Part shown: positions 1 through 8,049 of the stretch, in pieces
Numbering within the stretch: the first letter of the stretch is position 1
Layout of the letters: each line of letters begins with the position of its first letter
DNA from: Euperipatoides rowelli
Taxonomy: Eukaryota > Onychophora > Udeonychophora > Euonychophora > Peripatopsidae
Assembly (NCBI GenBank): GCA_003024985.2
Contig: PXIH01S0007280.1
Length of the DNA: 12,410 nucleotides
Direction: 5' to 3' (one strand)
Program-made: the position numbers and the translations under genes
The notes under the pieces: model-generated
What the model saw: the letters and a program-made list of their open reading frames with translations, nothing else
Told to the model about the DNA's origin: nothing
Databases searched by the model: none

Positions 1-833
1 TTTTACTCTTTACATAGTGAGTGCCTTTTACTCTTTGTCTAGTGAGTACCCTTTACTCTTTACATAGTGAGTGCCCTTTACTCTTTGTCTGGTGAACACC
101 CTTTACTCTTTACATAGTAAGTGCTCTTTACTCTTTGTCTTGTGAGCACCCTTTACACTTTACATAGTAAGTGCCCTTTACCCTTTACTTAGTTAGTGCA
201 CTTTACTCTTGTCCATTGATGTCCTTTACTCTTCTAGTCTATTGCGCTCTCTTTACTCTTGTCTAGTGTGTGCCCTTTACTTGTCTAGTGAGCAGCCATT
301 TCTCTTGTCTAGTGGGTGCCCTTTACTCTTGTTGAGTAAGCACCCATTACTTTGTCATGAGTGCCCTTTACTCTTTGTCAGTAAGCACCTTTTACTCTTT
401 GTATAGTGAGCACCCTTTACTCTTTACCTAGTGAGTACCATTTACTCTTTGTCTAGTAAATGCCTTTTACTCTTTGTCTAGTGAGCACCCTTTACTCTTT
501 ACATAGTGAGTGGTCTTTACTCTTGCCTAGTGAGAACCATTTACTTTTGTCTAGAGGTTGTCATTTCCTCTTGTATAGTGAGTGCCCTTTACTCTTTGTC
601 TAGTGAGTGCCCTTTACTCTTTACCCAGTTAGTTCTCTTTACTCTTGTCTAGTGGGCACCCCTTACTCTTGTCTAGTGGGTACTCTTTACTCTTGTCTAG
701 TGAGCACCCATTTCTCTATGTCAATGAGCACTCTTTATCTATGCAATGAGCACCCTTTACACTTTGTCTAGGGAGAACATTTTAATCTTTATGTAGTGAC
801 TTCCTTTACTCTTGTCCAGTTGGTGCTCTTTAA
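1..833. repeat. 25-bp minisatellite array with 50-bp higher-order start
   Basis: About 33 tandem copies of a 25-bp unit whose core reads CTTTACTCTTTRYMTAGTG followed by AGYRCC. In the first ~200 bp two variants alternate strictly: TACATAG occurs at 11, 61, 111 and 161, with TGTCTAG-type variants between at 36, 86 and 136, giving a 50-bp higher-order repeat. From about 215 onwards many units have lost one T (24 bp) and diverge more. A 65-residue open frame at 209-406 is only a by-product of 24-bp units keeping frame. The array begins before the window, so its full length is unknown. Confidence 0.95.
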
Positions 834-1856
834 TGAGAAGAAGTAATATCGACCTCCTTCGATTTGAAATTTCATGAAGCTACTTGCTTCTTACATTATA
901 AAGAGTGAATGATGGGACTCACAACATCCATATACCATCCTCTCGTGATAGCATGCTCTAGCAAGAAACTACTTCTATTTGACAAATAATGTGTGTAAAT
1001 TTTTCCGTATATTAAACATAAGTGCAATTTTTGCATTAAATGTATTGCATTTACTTATAATAAATGGTGATATAGCAAATTCTATAATATGTTTAAGTTC
1101 ACTGCATATATGTTAATGTATTCATCTTTAGTAAGTGTAAGACTGACAAAAAATAATGAGATAACCATTAATTTAAACGTATTCCTGTAAATAGTTAATA
1201 TTATTGTTGTTAATTTTCTAGGATTATGGAAACTAATGAATTATTATGGTGTAATTTCTCTATTAATGTTTTAGTAAGAAAATTTAAATTTATTCTATCA
1301 AATTTAGCCTAAAAATCCATCAGTACTATGACAGAAGTTTTTGGTTTATGAGATTGAATATGGTACAAAATCACTCTTGTACACAAATTAATAATTCATA
1401 ATGAGATCATTAACGAAAAAATCTGTCTCTTATATAATAGTTTGTCAGAAAATTTATATCTAATTTGACTAAGTTAATTACTCCTATAATTTTTAAGTTT
1501 GTTGCTGCTATCATAATTATTTTTTGAACAATACTGAATTTCCCCCTCTTCTTATTATAAAAATGCTAGTACTAAATGTTGGAATTGACTTTCATTATAA
1601 TATAATGTTTGATTAAAGTTGGGACTAGGATGTACAAGATCAGGAATGGCAATACACCTGCTTCTCATTCATTATGGTGCTGCATGAAAACTAAATAGGT
1701 ATAATCTAAACTTTTATAAGGAAACACATCATAATAAATTTAAAAATAAATATCTTCATTCTCAGCACAAGAAATTTTGTATCAAACTATTGTCTAATAG
1801 TTTGACAAAGGTTCATTATTGTATAGCATATTTCTGTGACTAATGACTAAAAGATC
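834..1856. other. AT-rich stretch without recognisable feature
   Basis: About 1 kb of AT-rich DNA after the minisatellite. I see no open frame with recognisable motifs, no RNA-gene boxes and no tandem repeat. It ends at a T-run (1857-1867) which may be the remains of a poly(A) tail of a minus-strand retroelement. It could contain unrecognised old repeats. Confidence 0.6.
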
Positions 1857-1867
1857 TTTTTTTTTTT

Positions 1868-2257
1868 GCATAATTAATGTTTTTTTTTATTATCATCCCC
1901 ATCCCCTAACTGCTAAGGCCACACATCATATATGTACAGTATATACAGATATATTTACAATGACTATATACAAAATTTACAACTACAGTCTTCTCAGGTG
2001 GATACAACAGTGATGGTTGAATTGAATTCCACTTATCCAAAGTCGTCAGTCATTTCCATTTTCCTTAAATTGATCATCATAAATTCAGATTTAACTTGAT
2101 AGAGGATTACTTGACATTTCTATAAAGGCAAAATAAAATTTCACCATTTTCGGCACCGGGACGGGGCTGCCCAGGATCGAACACACCACCCCTTATATGC
2201 ACAAACTCCAATGGCAATGATGTTAACCACTAGACCACCGGAGGAGTATAATTAATG
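1868..2257 (-). mobile_element. tRNA-derived SINE (copy A) with target-site duplication
   Basis: A complete minus-strand SINE. The tRNA-like head is at the right (about 2160-2247), the body is in the middle and the A-tail appears as the T-run 1880-1888. It is flanked by the 10-bp direct repeat ATAATTAATG at 1870-1879 and 2248-2257, which I read as the target-site duplication, so the element proper is about 1880-2247. The head has both internal pol III boxes. The body, read on the minus strand, contains CATCACTGTTGTATCCA, which recurs in copy C at 10906-11198 as CATCACTGTTATATCCA. The element is not a functional tRNA: the arms do not pair as a full cloverleaf and it continues into a long unrelated body. 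Confidence 0.85.
2173..2239 (-). promoter_or_regulatory. Internal RNA polymerase III promoter (A and B boxes) of SINE A
   Basis: On the minus strand the A box reads GGTGGTCTAGTGGTTA (2224-2239), close to the tRNA consensus, and the B box reads TGTTCGATCCT (2173-2183), one or two changes from GGTTCGANNCC. Their spacing of about 40 bp fits a tRNA-derived type 2 promoter. The A box resembles the Glu/Gly/Asp tRNA class, but I do not assign a parent tRNA. Confidence 0.8.
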
Positions 2258-2469
2258 CTTTTTTTTAATTCTGAGTTGGTTCTTATGAAGTGCCTCTTCA
2301 CGTCTCCAGTCCTAACCATCTTTAAGACCCAGGATACAGTGGTATATTATTTATTTCATTTGAGATTTAATGGTCTCTTCATGTATAGAAATATGCTGAA
2401 AAAAAGGGAGGTACTGGCACCACCCAGGAATCGAACCTGTCCCCAGGACTGCATGTTTTGAGATGTGGC
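2258..2469 (-). mobile_element. tRNA-derived SINE-like element (copy B), head truncated
   Basis: Minus-strand element starting in the T-run at 2259-2266 and running to a tRNA-like segment near 2410-2460. The B box is perfect (GGTTCGATTCC, plus-strand positions 2427-2437), followed on the minus strand by a GC-rich TGGTGCCA segment. No A box is present where it would be expected; the sequence runs into a palindrome at 2470 instead. Body similarity to copies A and C is weak, so it may be another SINE family. I found no convincing target-site duplication. An open frame at 2255-2461 on the plus strand merely crosses this element and is not a gene. Confidence 0.6.
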
Positions 2470-2518
2470 AATCATTATATGTGTAGGTGTGAACATCACA
2501 CCTCCACATATAATGATT
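2470..2518. repeat. Near-perfect palindrome, 23-bp arms, 3-nt loop
   Basis: Arms 2470-2492 and 2496-2518 pair at 22 of 23 positions (single mismatch 2484/2504) around the loop ACA. It abuts the truncated head of SINE B. It could be a foldback created on SINE integration, a minimal MITE, or a hairpin RNA precursor; the sequence alone does not choose between these. Confidence 0.9.
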
Positions 2519-2636
2519 TATTTTGTTTGGTTAAAAATTCTAGTAGTAGTTAAAGTGTTTGTTATTATGAGAAAATTGTTTTACTCTAAATATAAAAGCC
2601 TTTATTTATCCTTTATAATTTTTTTTTTTAAATAAA

Positions 2637-2660
2637 TCTCCCCTCCAAAGGGAGGAGAGA
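2637..2660. repeat. Small GC-rich inverted repeat
   Basis: TCTCCCCTCC (2637-2646) and GGAGGAGAGA (2651-2660) pair at 9 of 10 positions around AAAG. It stands out against the AT-rich surroundings. No function is apparent. Confidence 0.7.
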
Positions 2661-2912
2661 TGTGTTCTTTTTTGGGTTAATGATAAACTTCCCGAAAGAA
2701 CTGTGTATTTACTTATAATAGTATATTATAGACTATTACACTATTATGGTTTTTAAAGAGCCAACGTTAGAACGTCATAGCTTATGTCGTCATCCTCAAG
2801 TTTTCATCCTGCACGAAACAGATTATGCCACGAAGATGGGGCATTCTTTATTATTTATATTTTATTTTTACCCAACAATAATAACGATTTAGATTGATTA
2901 AAATCTACAGTC

Positions 2913-2990
2913 ATATTGGAAATACTGTACTTCCAATATCCAGACAGGTAATGTATGTACTTTAAGTACATACATCACCTGTCTGGATAT
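2913..2990. repeat. Long near-perfect hairpin with an adjoining second hairpin
   Basis: Arms 2936-2962 and 2964-2990 pair at 26 of 27 positions (mismatch 2950/2976) around a single central base at 2963. A second inverted repeat, 2913-2921 with 2931-2939 (ATATTGGAA), sits directly before it and shares the bases ATAT with it. The structure lies in otherwise featureless DNA, on neither strand of an ORF. Candidates are a small foldback transposon relic or a miRNA-like precursor. Confidence 0.9.
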
Positions 2991-3091
2991 CTTTCCTGTT
3001 TGTGTGAGGCAGATTATTGACATTGATCATCACTAAAATTTTATAGCAAGTTCAAATCTTTCATAGCAACTATATTATCAGAACAGAAAAT

Positions 3092-3139
3092 AGTAAAGTA
3101 TAATCCAAAGCATAATCCAAAGTAAAGCATAATCCAAAA
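3092..3139. repeat. Short tandem cluster of ATAATCCAAA units
   Basis: The motif ATAATCCAAA occurs three times within 48 bp (starting near 3100, 3112 and 3129), with AGTAAAG preceding the first and last copies. This is an irregular local duplication and no function is inferred. Confidence 0.75.
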
Positions 3140-3437
3140 TAAGCCTAAGTTTAGAGGTTAAGTGACTGCCACTTTTTTGTAATTGAGTTGAGCAGTAATG
3201 AAAATCCAAATAATTTATCGAAAACTGACGATTAAGTACCAGAAATATAAAATAAAGAAAACTAAGCGTTTAAAAACTAATTTTTCATCTCCAAAAATGC
3301 ATTTACTGAAAATCTAATATAATAATAAGCAAGTTTCGTCAGGGGACGGAAGCTGTCTCGCTTTCGGCTGTCTATGGGCCATTGCTCGCTAACAAATTAC
3401 TTTAATCTATAAAATTATTTTTAAACATATTTCTAAC

Positions 3438-3598
3438 ATGGGAGGTGGGCAACCATTAGGGTGGGTGAGTGGAGGTGGGGCTTTTTTTGGCATTGCTGGC
3501 TTTTAGAATTTGAATAATGCAATTAAAATTGCTAATGTGAAATTAGGTCATTAGTTTTAGAATCATTTTTGACAGGCAACATTTTATCTATTAATTGG
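3438..3598. repeat. Left copy of the flank duplicated around the minisatellite
   Basis: Two short modules recur on both sides of the 10-bp array. Module 1 (3438-3465, begins ATGGGAGGTGGGCAACCATT) matches 4271-4299 except for one inserted G. Module 2 (about 3563-3598, contains CATTTTTGACAGGC) matches about 4324-4358 more loosely. About 100 bp separates the modules here, against about 25 bp on the right. The order is module 1, module 2, array, module 1, module 2, so the array and its flanks form a partial larger-scale repeat. Confidence 0.85.
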
Positions 3599-3618
3599 AG
3601 CTCAATGAAGTTATTGGA

Positions 3619-4270
3619 TTAGGTATTCTTAGATATTCTTAGGCATTCGTAGGTACTATATATTGATTCTTAGGTATTCTTATGTTTCTCTTATGTACTC
3701 TTAGGTATTCTTAGGTACTTAGGTATTCTTAGGTATTCTTAAGTACTCTTAGCTACTCTCAGGCAGTCTTAGATATTCTTAGGTACTCTTAGGTATTATT
3801 AGGTATTCATAGGTACTCTTATGTACTCTTAGGTACTCTTAGGTATTCTTAGTTATTCTTAGGTATTCTTTTGTACTCTTAGGTACTCTTAGGTATTCTT
3901 AGGTACTCTTAGGTATTCTTAGNTGTACTCTTAGGTACTCTTAGGTATTCTTAGGTACTCTTAGGTATTCTTAGTTATTCTTAGGTACTCTTAGGTATTC
4001 TTAGGTACTCGTAGGTATTCTTAGGTACTTTTAGGTATTCTTAGGTACTCTTAGGTATCCATAGGTATTCTTATGTGTTATTATGTACTCTTAGATACTC
4101 TTAGGTATTCTTGGGTATTCTTAGGTACTCTTAGGTACTCATAAGGACTCTTAGGTACACTTAGGTATTCTTAGGTACTCTTAGATATTCTTAGCTACTC
4201 TTAGGTATTCTTAGGTACTCTTAGGTATTCTTAGGTAGTCTTAGGTATTCTTATGTACTCTTAGGTAGTT
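3619..4270. repeat. 10/20-bp minisatellite containing TTAGG
   Basis: About 65 copies of a 10-bp unit TTAGGTAYTC. The two variants often alternate as the 20-bp unit TTAGGTATTCTTAGGTACTC. Copies are degenerate at scattered positions, and one ambiguous base (N) lies at 3923 where the register slips, so copy number here may be an assembly artefact. Every unit contains TTAGG, the arthropod telomere pentamer, but the period is 10, not 5, so it is not a telomere tract. Confidence 0.97.
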
Positions 4271-4410
4271 ATGGGAGGTGGGCAACCATTGAGGGTGGGA
4301 TGGGAGCATTTATTTTTTACCAGCATTTTTGACGGGCTTTATTTTAATCTAGTAATAAAATAAAAATGTGTCAGACGATAAACTCCTAGTAGCTTTCTCA
4401 GGCTCCAGGT
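4271..4410. repeat. Right copy of the flank duplicated around the minisatellite
   Basis: Module 1 is at 4271-4299 and module 2 at about 4324-4358, matching 3438-3465 and 3563-3598. The remainder to about 4410 is of unknown origin. It ends where LINE-M reverse-transcriptase homology starts, so the array-bearing element probably inserted into, or recombined with, LINE-M at this point. Confidence 0.75.
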
Positions 4411-4414
4411 TTCG

Positions 4415-4840
4415 CATAGTCACATTATGATATTTAATTAAGTTTGTCAGCACCTTTTACATTACTTTTGAAATATTGGACAAGTAAGTAATAGGACCAT
4501 ATTTTTTTTTTACTTCTTGTTTTGCTCCTTTTTTGAAGATTGGTTTGATGAGGTCTTTTACAAATATCAGGTAAACTGTTTCCAGTAAATAATAGCTTTG
4601 TAATTTTCATTGAGGTTTGTGTAGGACATCTTTTAATCAAATAATTGGGTTTATCATCAATTCCTGTGGAAAAAGTATATTTTATATTGAGTAAAATATT
4701 ATTAATTTTAAATTCATTAGCACACCAAATTTCATCGGCTAAAAAATTCATTCTAATACTATTTTTAACTTTATTTGAGGTAAATCTTTGATAAAATCAT
4801 TCAAACGCTTCACCTATAGTATATCTTTTTTTTTTTGCTT
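4415..4840 (-). pseudogene. LINE-M: reverse transcriptase fingers fragment
   Basis: Minus-strand decayed RT of a Jockey/CR1-superfamily LINE. Reading right to left, a segment with IGEAFE and FYQRF resembles the 'IA..FN.FF' region before the RT domain. Next comes STGIDDKPNYLIK, resembling the SSGxDGIPxxxLK motif. Then SLPDICKRPHQ occupies the place of the 'P..WK' segment. After a frameshift in the A-rich run near 4502-4511, YGPITYLSNISKVM is a clear version of NYRPISLLSxISKVxEK. A 105-residue frame (4434-4751) covers the first part. The palm motifs including the catalytic YADD are absent because the sequence ends at the array-bearing segment near 4415. Known for the family: this enzyme does target-primed reverse transcription. 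This copy is dead. Confidence 0.8.
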
Positions 4841-5130
4841 GTTTATCTGGTTTTCAATATTTATAAGTTTGATCTCAATATTTATTATAGACGTTTTAAG
4901 AAGTTTGAAAATGTTATTATTGATTATTTTGTTATTTTCAAGCAATTGTTTTTCATACATTGAAATTGATGAAAATATCAATTTACTAGTATGTTTCTAA
5001 ACTTTTCTGATGTTTTGTTTGCTTGATAGTTTTTAAATAATTTATTTTCTTTTTGCATTTCTCTGATAAATATTATTTGTTAATTTGGGTTTATTATTTC
5101 TTTTACATGATCTAAATTTAATTAAGAATT
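4841..5130 (-). pseudogene. LINE-M: linker between endonuclease and RT
   Basis: Minus-strand sequence with short lysine/asparagine-rich open stretches typical of the region between endonuclease and RT. One reads NIYQRNAKR (about 5060-5090) and, after a frameshift, NKLFKNYQANKTSEKFRN, resembling the '..IYKRNKLFKKYKKT' segment common just before the RT. The plus-strand open frame at 4788-5000 is the antisense of this and is not a gene. The assignment rests on position and composition as well as motif. Confidence 0.55.
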
Positions 5131-5214
5131 TATCTATAATTCTGCTTTAAGCCTATTGTTCCATAAATAACCATTAATTTTTTTTAAAAAAAATACCCCT
5201 TAATTCATAATTTA

Positions 5215-5340
5215 ATTTGTCATTATCAACGAAAAGAAATCGTTTAAGTTTATATCTAAAAACCTTGCTTCAATTAAATCCAATTTTGCGTTTATATAAT
5301 TATAATTAAAATTTGAATACTCTATATTACTGGAATTTTT
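5215..5340 (-). pseudogene. LINE-M: post-endonuclease linker
   Basis: An open minus-strand stretch reads NIEYSNFNYNYINAKLDLIE and later FLDINLNDFF. This matches the usual shape of the segment after the catalytic SDH of LINE endonucleases (FNYxxAN..., then a W/L-N-x-x-F element). It lies about 510 bp from the SDH at 5849-5857, where about 60-90 bp is normal, so foreign DNA separates them. Confidence 0.6.
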
Positions 5341-5372
5341 TTTTTTTTAATAAATTTCCCAAACTGGAAATT

Positions 5373-5840
5373 CTGCGTCTATATTTAAAGTAGGTTATAT
5401 ATAGAAATATATAGGTTATAAAATACATTTTTTAAAAAAAAAAAAAAATTATTTTATTTTGTAGTTACTTATCAACAAATAGCTTACTGTAATTAATGTA
5501 GGTTCATAATGAACTTATCATTATGTAAACATCAACTCACATCAATCAATAACTTTAAATAAACCTATTAGAAAATAATTTTGAATAAATTTGAATGAAT
5601 TTAAAGGGAAAAAAAATCTTAAGAAAAATTGCAAAAGATCGAGCCGGTCATCAAGACCGATCCCTTACAAGCTGGAATAGACTTTTTTTTCCTAATAGAA
5701 AAATATCCAAAAAAATCCACATGCTGTATGTAGTATGTCTAATCCGGAGAAATTAATTTATCGGATTCGGACCAGGGACAGACTGGGAGCCAATTCGGCT
5801 CTAGCCAGTCGACCAGGCCTGCAGGCCAATTATTTAAAAT
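5373..5840. other. Insertion block splitting LINE-M endonuclease from its linker
   Basis: About 460 bp with no LINE similarity lies between two adjacent LINE-M segments. It contains a 15-base A-run near 5434-5448, the small hairpin CGGTCATCAAGACCG near 5646-5660, and at 5773 CAGGGACAGACTGGGAGCC, which resembles the termini of hAT-type transposons. A perfect 12-bp palindrome GGCCTGCAGGCC lies at about 5816-5827. I cannot define the second end of any element, so it may be two or more fragments. Confidence 0.45.
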
Positions 5841-5848
5841 TATTTAAC

Positions 5849-6295
5849 ATGATCGCTCTATCCAAAGGAATCTTTTAATTCTATATTATCAATAAGATCT
5901 TTATTCAACACATAACTAAATCTAATCTAGCAGAATTTCCTCTTCTATATCTTGTATGTTTTTCTATGAATTGGAAAATATTGTTATAAGTGCAGAAATC
6001 AAAATGTTTAGACCCAAACGAATCTATTACAAAATATCCTTTCCAATTAAATGAGAGGAGTATTAAAATCTCCCATCAATACGTAATCTTTATTTTTTTT
6101 ATTTTTAAATATTAATTTTGTATAATTGTTTCAAGGTTAGATAAGATAATTTCATTTGTAACCTTAATATTGTTTAGTGATCTATAAAACAGACCCATTA
6201 TCATCATTTCCCAGTTGTTTGTTGAAATTATAAGCCACAACATTTCTACATTATTATTTACAAAAATCTATTTTTTCTACATTTTAAATTTAGGT
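5849..6295 (-). pseudogene. LINE-M: APE-type endonuclease, C-terminal two thirds
   Basis: Minus-strand fragment of a LINE apurinic-like endonuclease, which nicks target DNA to prime reverse transcription. In order on the minus strand: NVEMLWLII (about 6220-6246), matching 'xxExLWVxI'; MGLFYRSLNN, matching 'LGxxYRPP'; VLMGDFNTPL with the catalytic GDFN at 6062-6073; FIEKHTRYRRGNSARLDLV, matching 'R...S.LDLVF'; and the catalytic SDH at 5849-5857. Stops and frameshifts interrupt it, including one directly before SDH. The N-terminal part with ETWL is not here: it lies on the same strand 3.4 kb away at 9643-9875, beyond LINE-P. Confidence 0.85.
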
Positions 6296-6314
6296 ATATT
6301 TATACAACTAAATA

Positions 6315-7200
6315 TTGGTGTTAAAATGGAAAAGAAAAATTCATCACCCTCTCAACAGGGTACAGTATAGTATTAGTAAAAAAAAAAAAATCCTTTGTTC
6401 CATATGTAATTTAAAAGTTCATAACAATGATAGGGCGTTGTCTTGTGATGATTGGTCGCATTGTGACTGTTTACATACACCAGTTGAAGTTTATACAAAT
6501 CTACAGAGTGATAAAGATTTATTGATGTGTAGCCCATGTAAGAAGAGTAAGTTAGATATGAGTAAAGAAATAAGAGATTTAAAGTTAATTAATAGGTGAT
6601 AATAATACCAAAATGCCTTCTTTAATAAAACGTAATCATAGTATCTTAGAACAACAGATGATAAAAATTAATTTAGACCTAGACAATTTAAAAAGTCAGG
6701 TTCAAATAAACACAGATGAAATAAAACTTTTAAACACTTCTCATTCTATATCTGAAGAGAAACCCTTAAATATGATTATTCAGTCTAAATTTGCAGATAT
6801 GTTGAGAGAACATAATCGCTCCTTTAACTTGTTGTTTTTTTTGGATTGACAGCTCTTATGATTTAGAATAATTTATTCTGTTGATTAAGAAACATTTTGG
6901 TTTTTGAGTTTAAAAGTGGCATAATAAAATATTTTAGAATTAGTAAAATTAATTTACCTAAAAGACCAATTTTAGTGTGTTTTGAGAATCAGAGATGTAA
7001 ATGGGATTTTTTTAAAAACAATTTCTTATAAAATCTCTACCAGATGCTTTAAATAGTATACATTTAGACCTAGATAAAAAATGAAAGTGAAAGAGAAAGA
7101 GACAAAGTATAGTTGAAATAATTAAAGGATAGTAGATTAAACGGAGAAAATGTAATTATAGACAAACAAAGAGTTGTTCTGAAAAATAAAGTTGGAAAAG
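6315..7200 (+). pseudogene. LINE-P ORF1: PHD-like finger, coiled coil, C-terminal domain
   Basis: ORF1 proteins of this kind bind element RNA. The first open part (6315-6599) carries a degenerate PHD-type zinc finger: CSIC, then NDRALSCDDW, HCDC and a closing CSPC, matching the PHD spacing C-x2-C ... CDxC-xxW-xH-xxC ... C-x2-C with one cysteine lost. The second part (6613-6849) is a leucine/isoleucine-rich predicted coiled coil (ILEQQMIKINLDLDNLKSQV). After a frameshift, about 6930-7015 reads FRISKINLPKRPILVCFEN, the 'RxGKxxxxRPILVxF' signature of LINE ORF1 C-terminal domains. The tail near 7080-7170 (SERERDK, then LNGENVII) matches 'TxxERxxYK...NGEN'. Many frameshifts and stops are present. 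Confidence 0.8.
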
Positions 7201-7289
7201 TATTATTGATGTTTCTCAACCTTCACAGAAAGTTGGTAATAAAACTGATAATGAATCCATAGCAACTAAATAGAATTTTTGTAGAGAAA

Positions 7290-7860
7290 TTTATGTATTC
7301 TAATCTATCATCTGTTATTAATAAATTGGAAGAGTTGAAAGTGATAACCTTTTTTTTTTGCTATAACTGAAACTTGGCTGGAAAATCTAAATATCAGCGA
7401 TATTATTAATATAAAGGATATTCATCTTTTGGAAAAAATAGGATTTCTTGTTAGAGGGGTGGGGGACTGTTGGTCATTTATAACTAATGAGTTTGAAGTG
7501 ATTGATATTTGCGACTATGGGCAAGAAATTGTGTGGTTCACTGCTTATATCAATAAATTAAAATGGTTATTTGGACTGTTCTATGCTCCCCAAATCAATC
7601 AATTATGAATGATTTACAATTAATAAATAGATTAAAAGATGGATATCATTATTCATTAACAATATCTCCAAGTTTGTAGTATTAGGTGATTTAAATTCTC
7701 CTAACATAGATAGGAAAATAATGAAATCAATGAGTGACAAAAATGTTTTTACAGATAATTTGTTAGAGTTTATGCTAGATAAACAACTCTTCCAGCTTAT
7801 AGCAAAACCTATCAGATTTCGCATGATTTCTTGTTCTTTGCAGTTATTGAGTTTGAATTA
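7290..7860 (+). pseudogene. LINE-P: APE-type endonuclease
   Basis: Target-nicking endonuclease. In order: YSNLSSVINKLEEL, in the place of 'NARSLxNKxxEL'; ITETWL at 7363-7380, holding the catalytic glutamate; a glycine-rich stretch with RGVGD for 'RGGGV'; QEIVWFTAYI; LFGLFYAPQ, for 'LGxxYRPP'; and after a frameshift FVVLGDLNSP with the catalytic GDLN at 7685-7696. The following DNLLEFMLDKQLFQLI is the usual helix after GDxN. The final SDH motif was not found, so the domain end is decayed. A 1-bp frameshift near 7640-7660 and other stops inactivate it. A minus-strand open frame at 7603-7824 is its antisense shadow. Confidence 0.85.
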
Positions 7861-8049
7861 ACCAATATGAATGTTTTAACTGATGAGATTGGGATTGAAA
7901 AAAAAATAGATGAACATACTGTGTATAAATGTTTGCAATATTTAGAAATATTTTCATGCTTTGGTTAGGAAGATTTTCCTAGCTGCTATACTGCATATAT
8001 TGAAAAGATTAAAAATATTATTTTTTTGATAATACTCCAACGCATTATT

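Larger units (their letters stand above)
2520..3437. other. Unassigned AT-rich stretch with short repeats and hairpins
   Basis: No gene or known element recognised. It contains the two inverted repeats listed separately, a small tandem cluster at 3092-3139, and two GC-richer islands of unknown origin, near 2756-2850 and 3338-3390. The second begins close to TTTCGTCAGGGGACGG and could be the edge of the element that carries the minisatellite at 3619-4270. Confidence 0.5.

Noticed and set aside
209-406. 65-residue open frame rich in leucine and serine
   Set aside because: It lies wholly in the 25-bp minisatellite and its amino-acid repeat only mirrors 24-bp units.
1-833. CRISPR array
   Set aside because: Units are contiguous without spacers and the context is eukaryotic.
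2160-2247. Functional tRNA gene on the minus strand
   Set aside because: A and B boxes are present but the sequence continues into a body and A-tail with a target-site duplication, so it is a SINE head.
3619-4270. TTAGG tract as telomere or interstitial telomere repeat
   Set aside because: The period is 10 bp (TTAGGTAYTC), not 5 bp, and there is no run of pure TTAGG.
4788-5000. 70-residue hydrophobic plus-strand open frame as a small membrane protein
   Set aside because: Its hydrophobic F/I/L content is the antisense of the lysine/asparagine-rich LINE-M linker.
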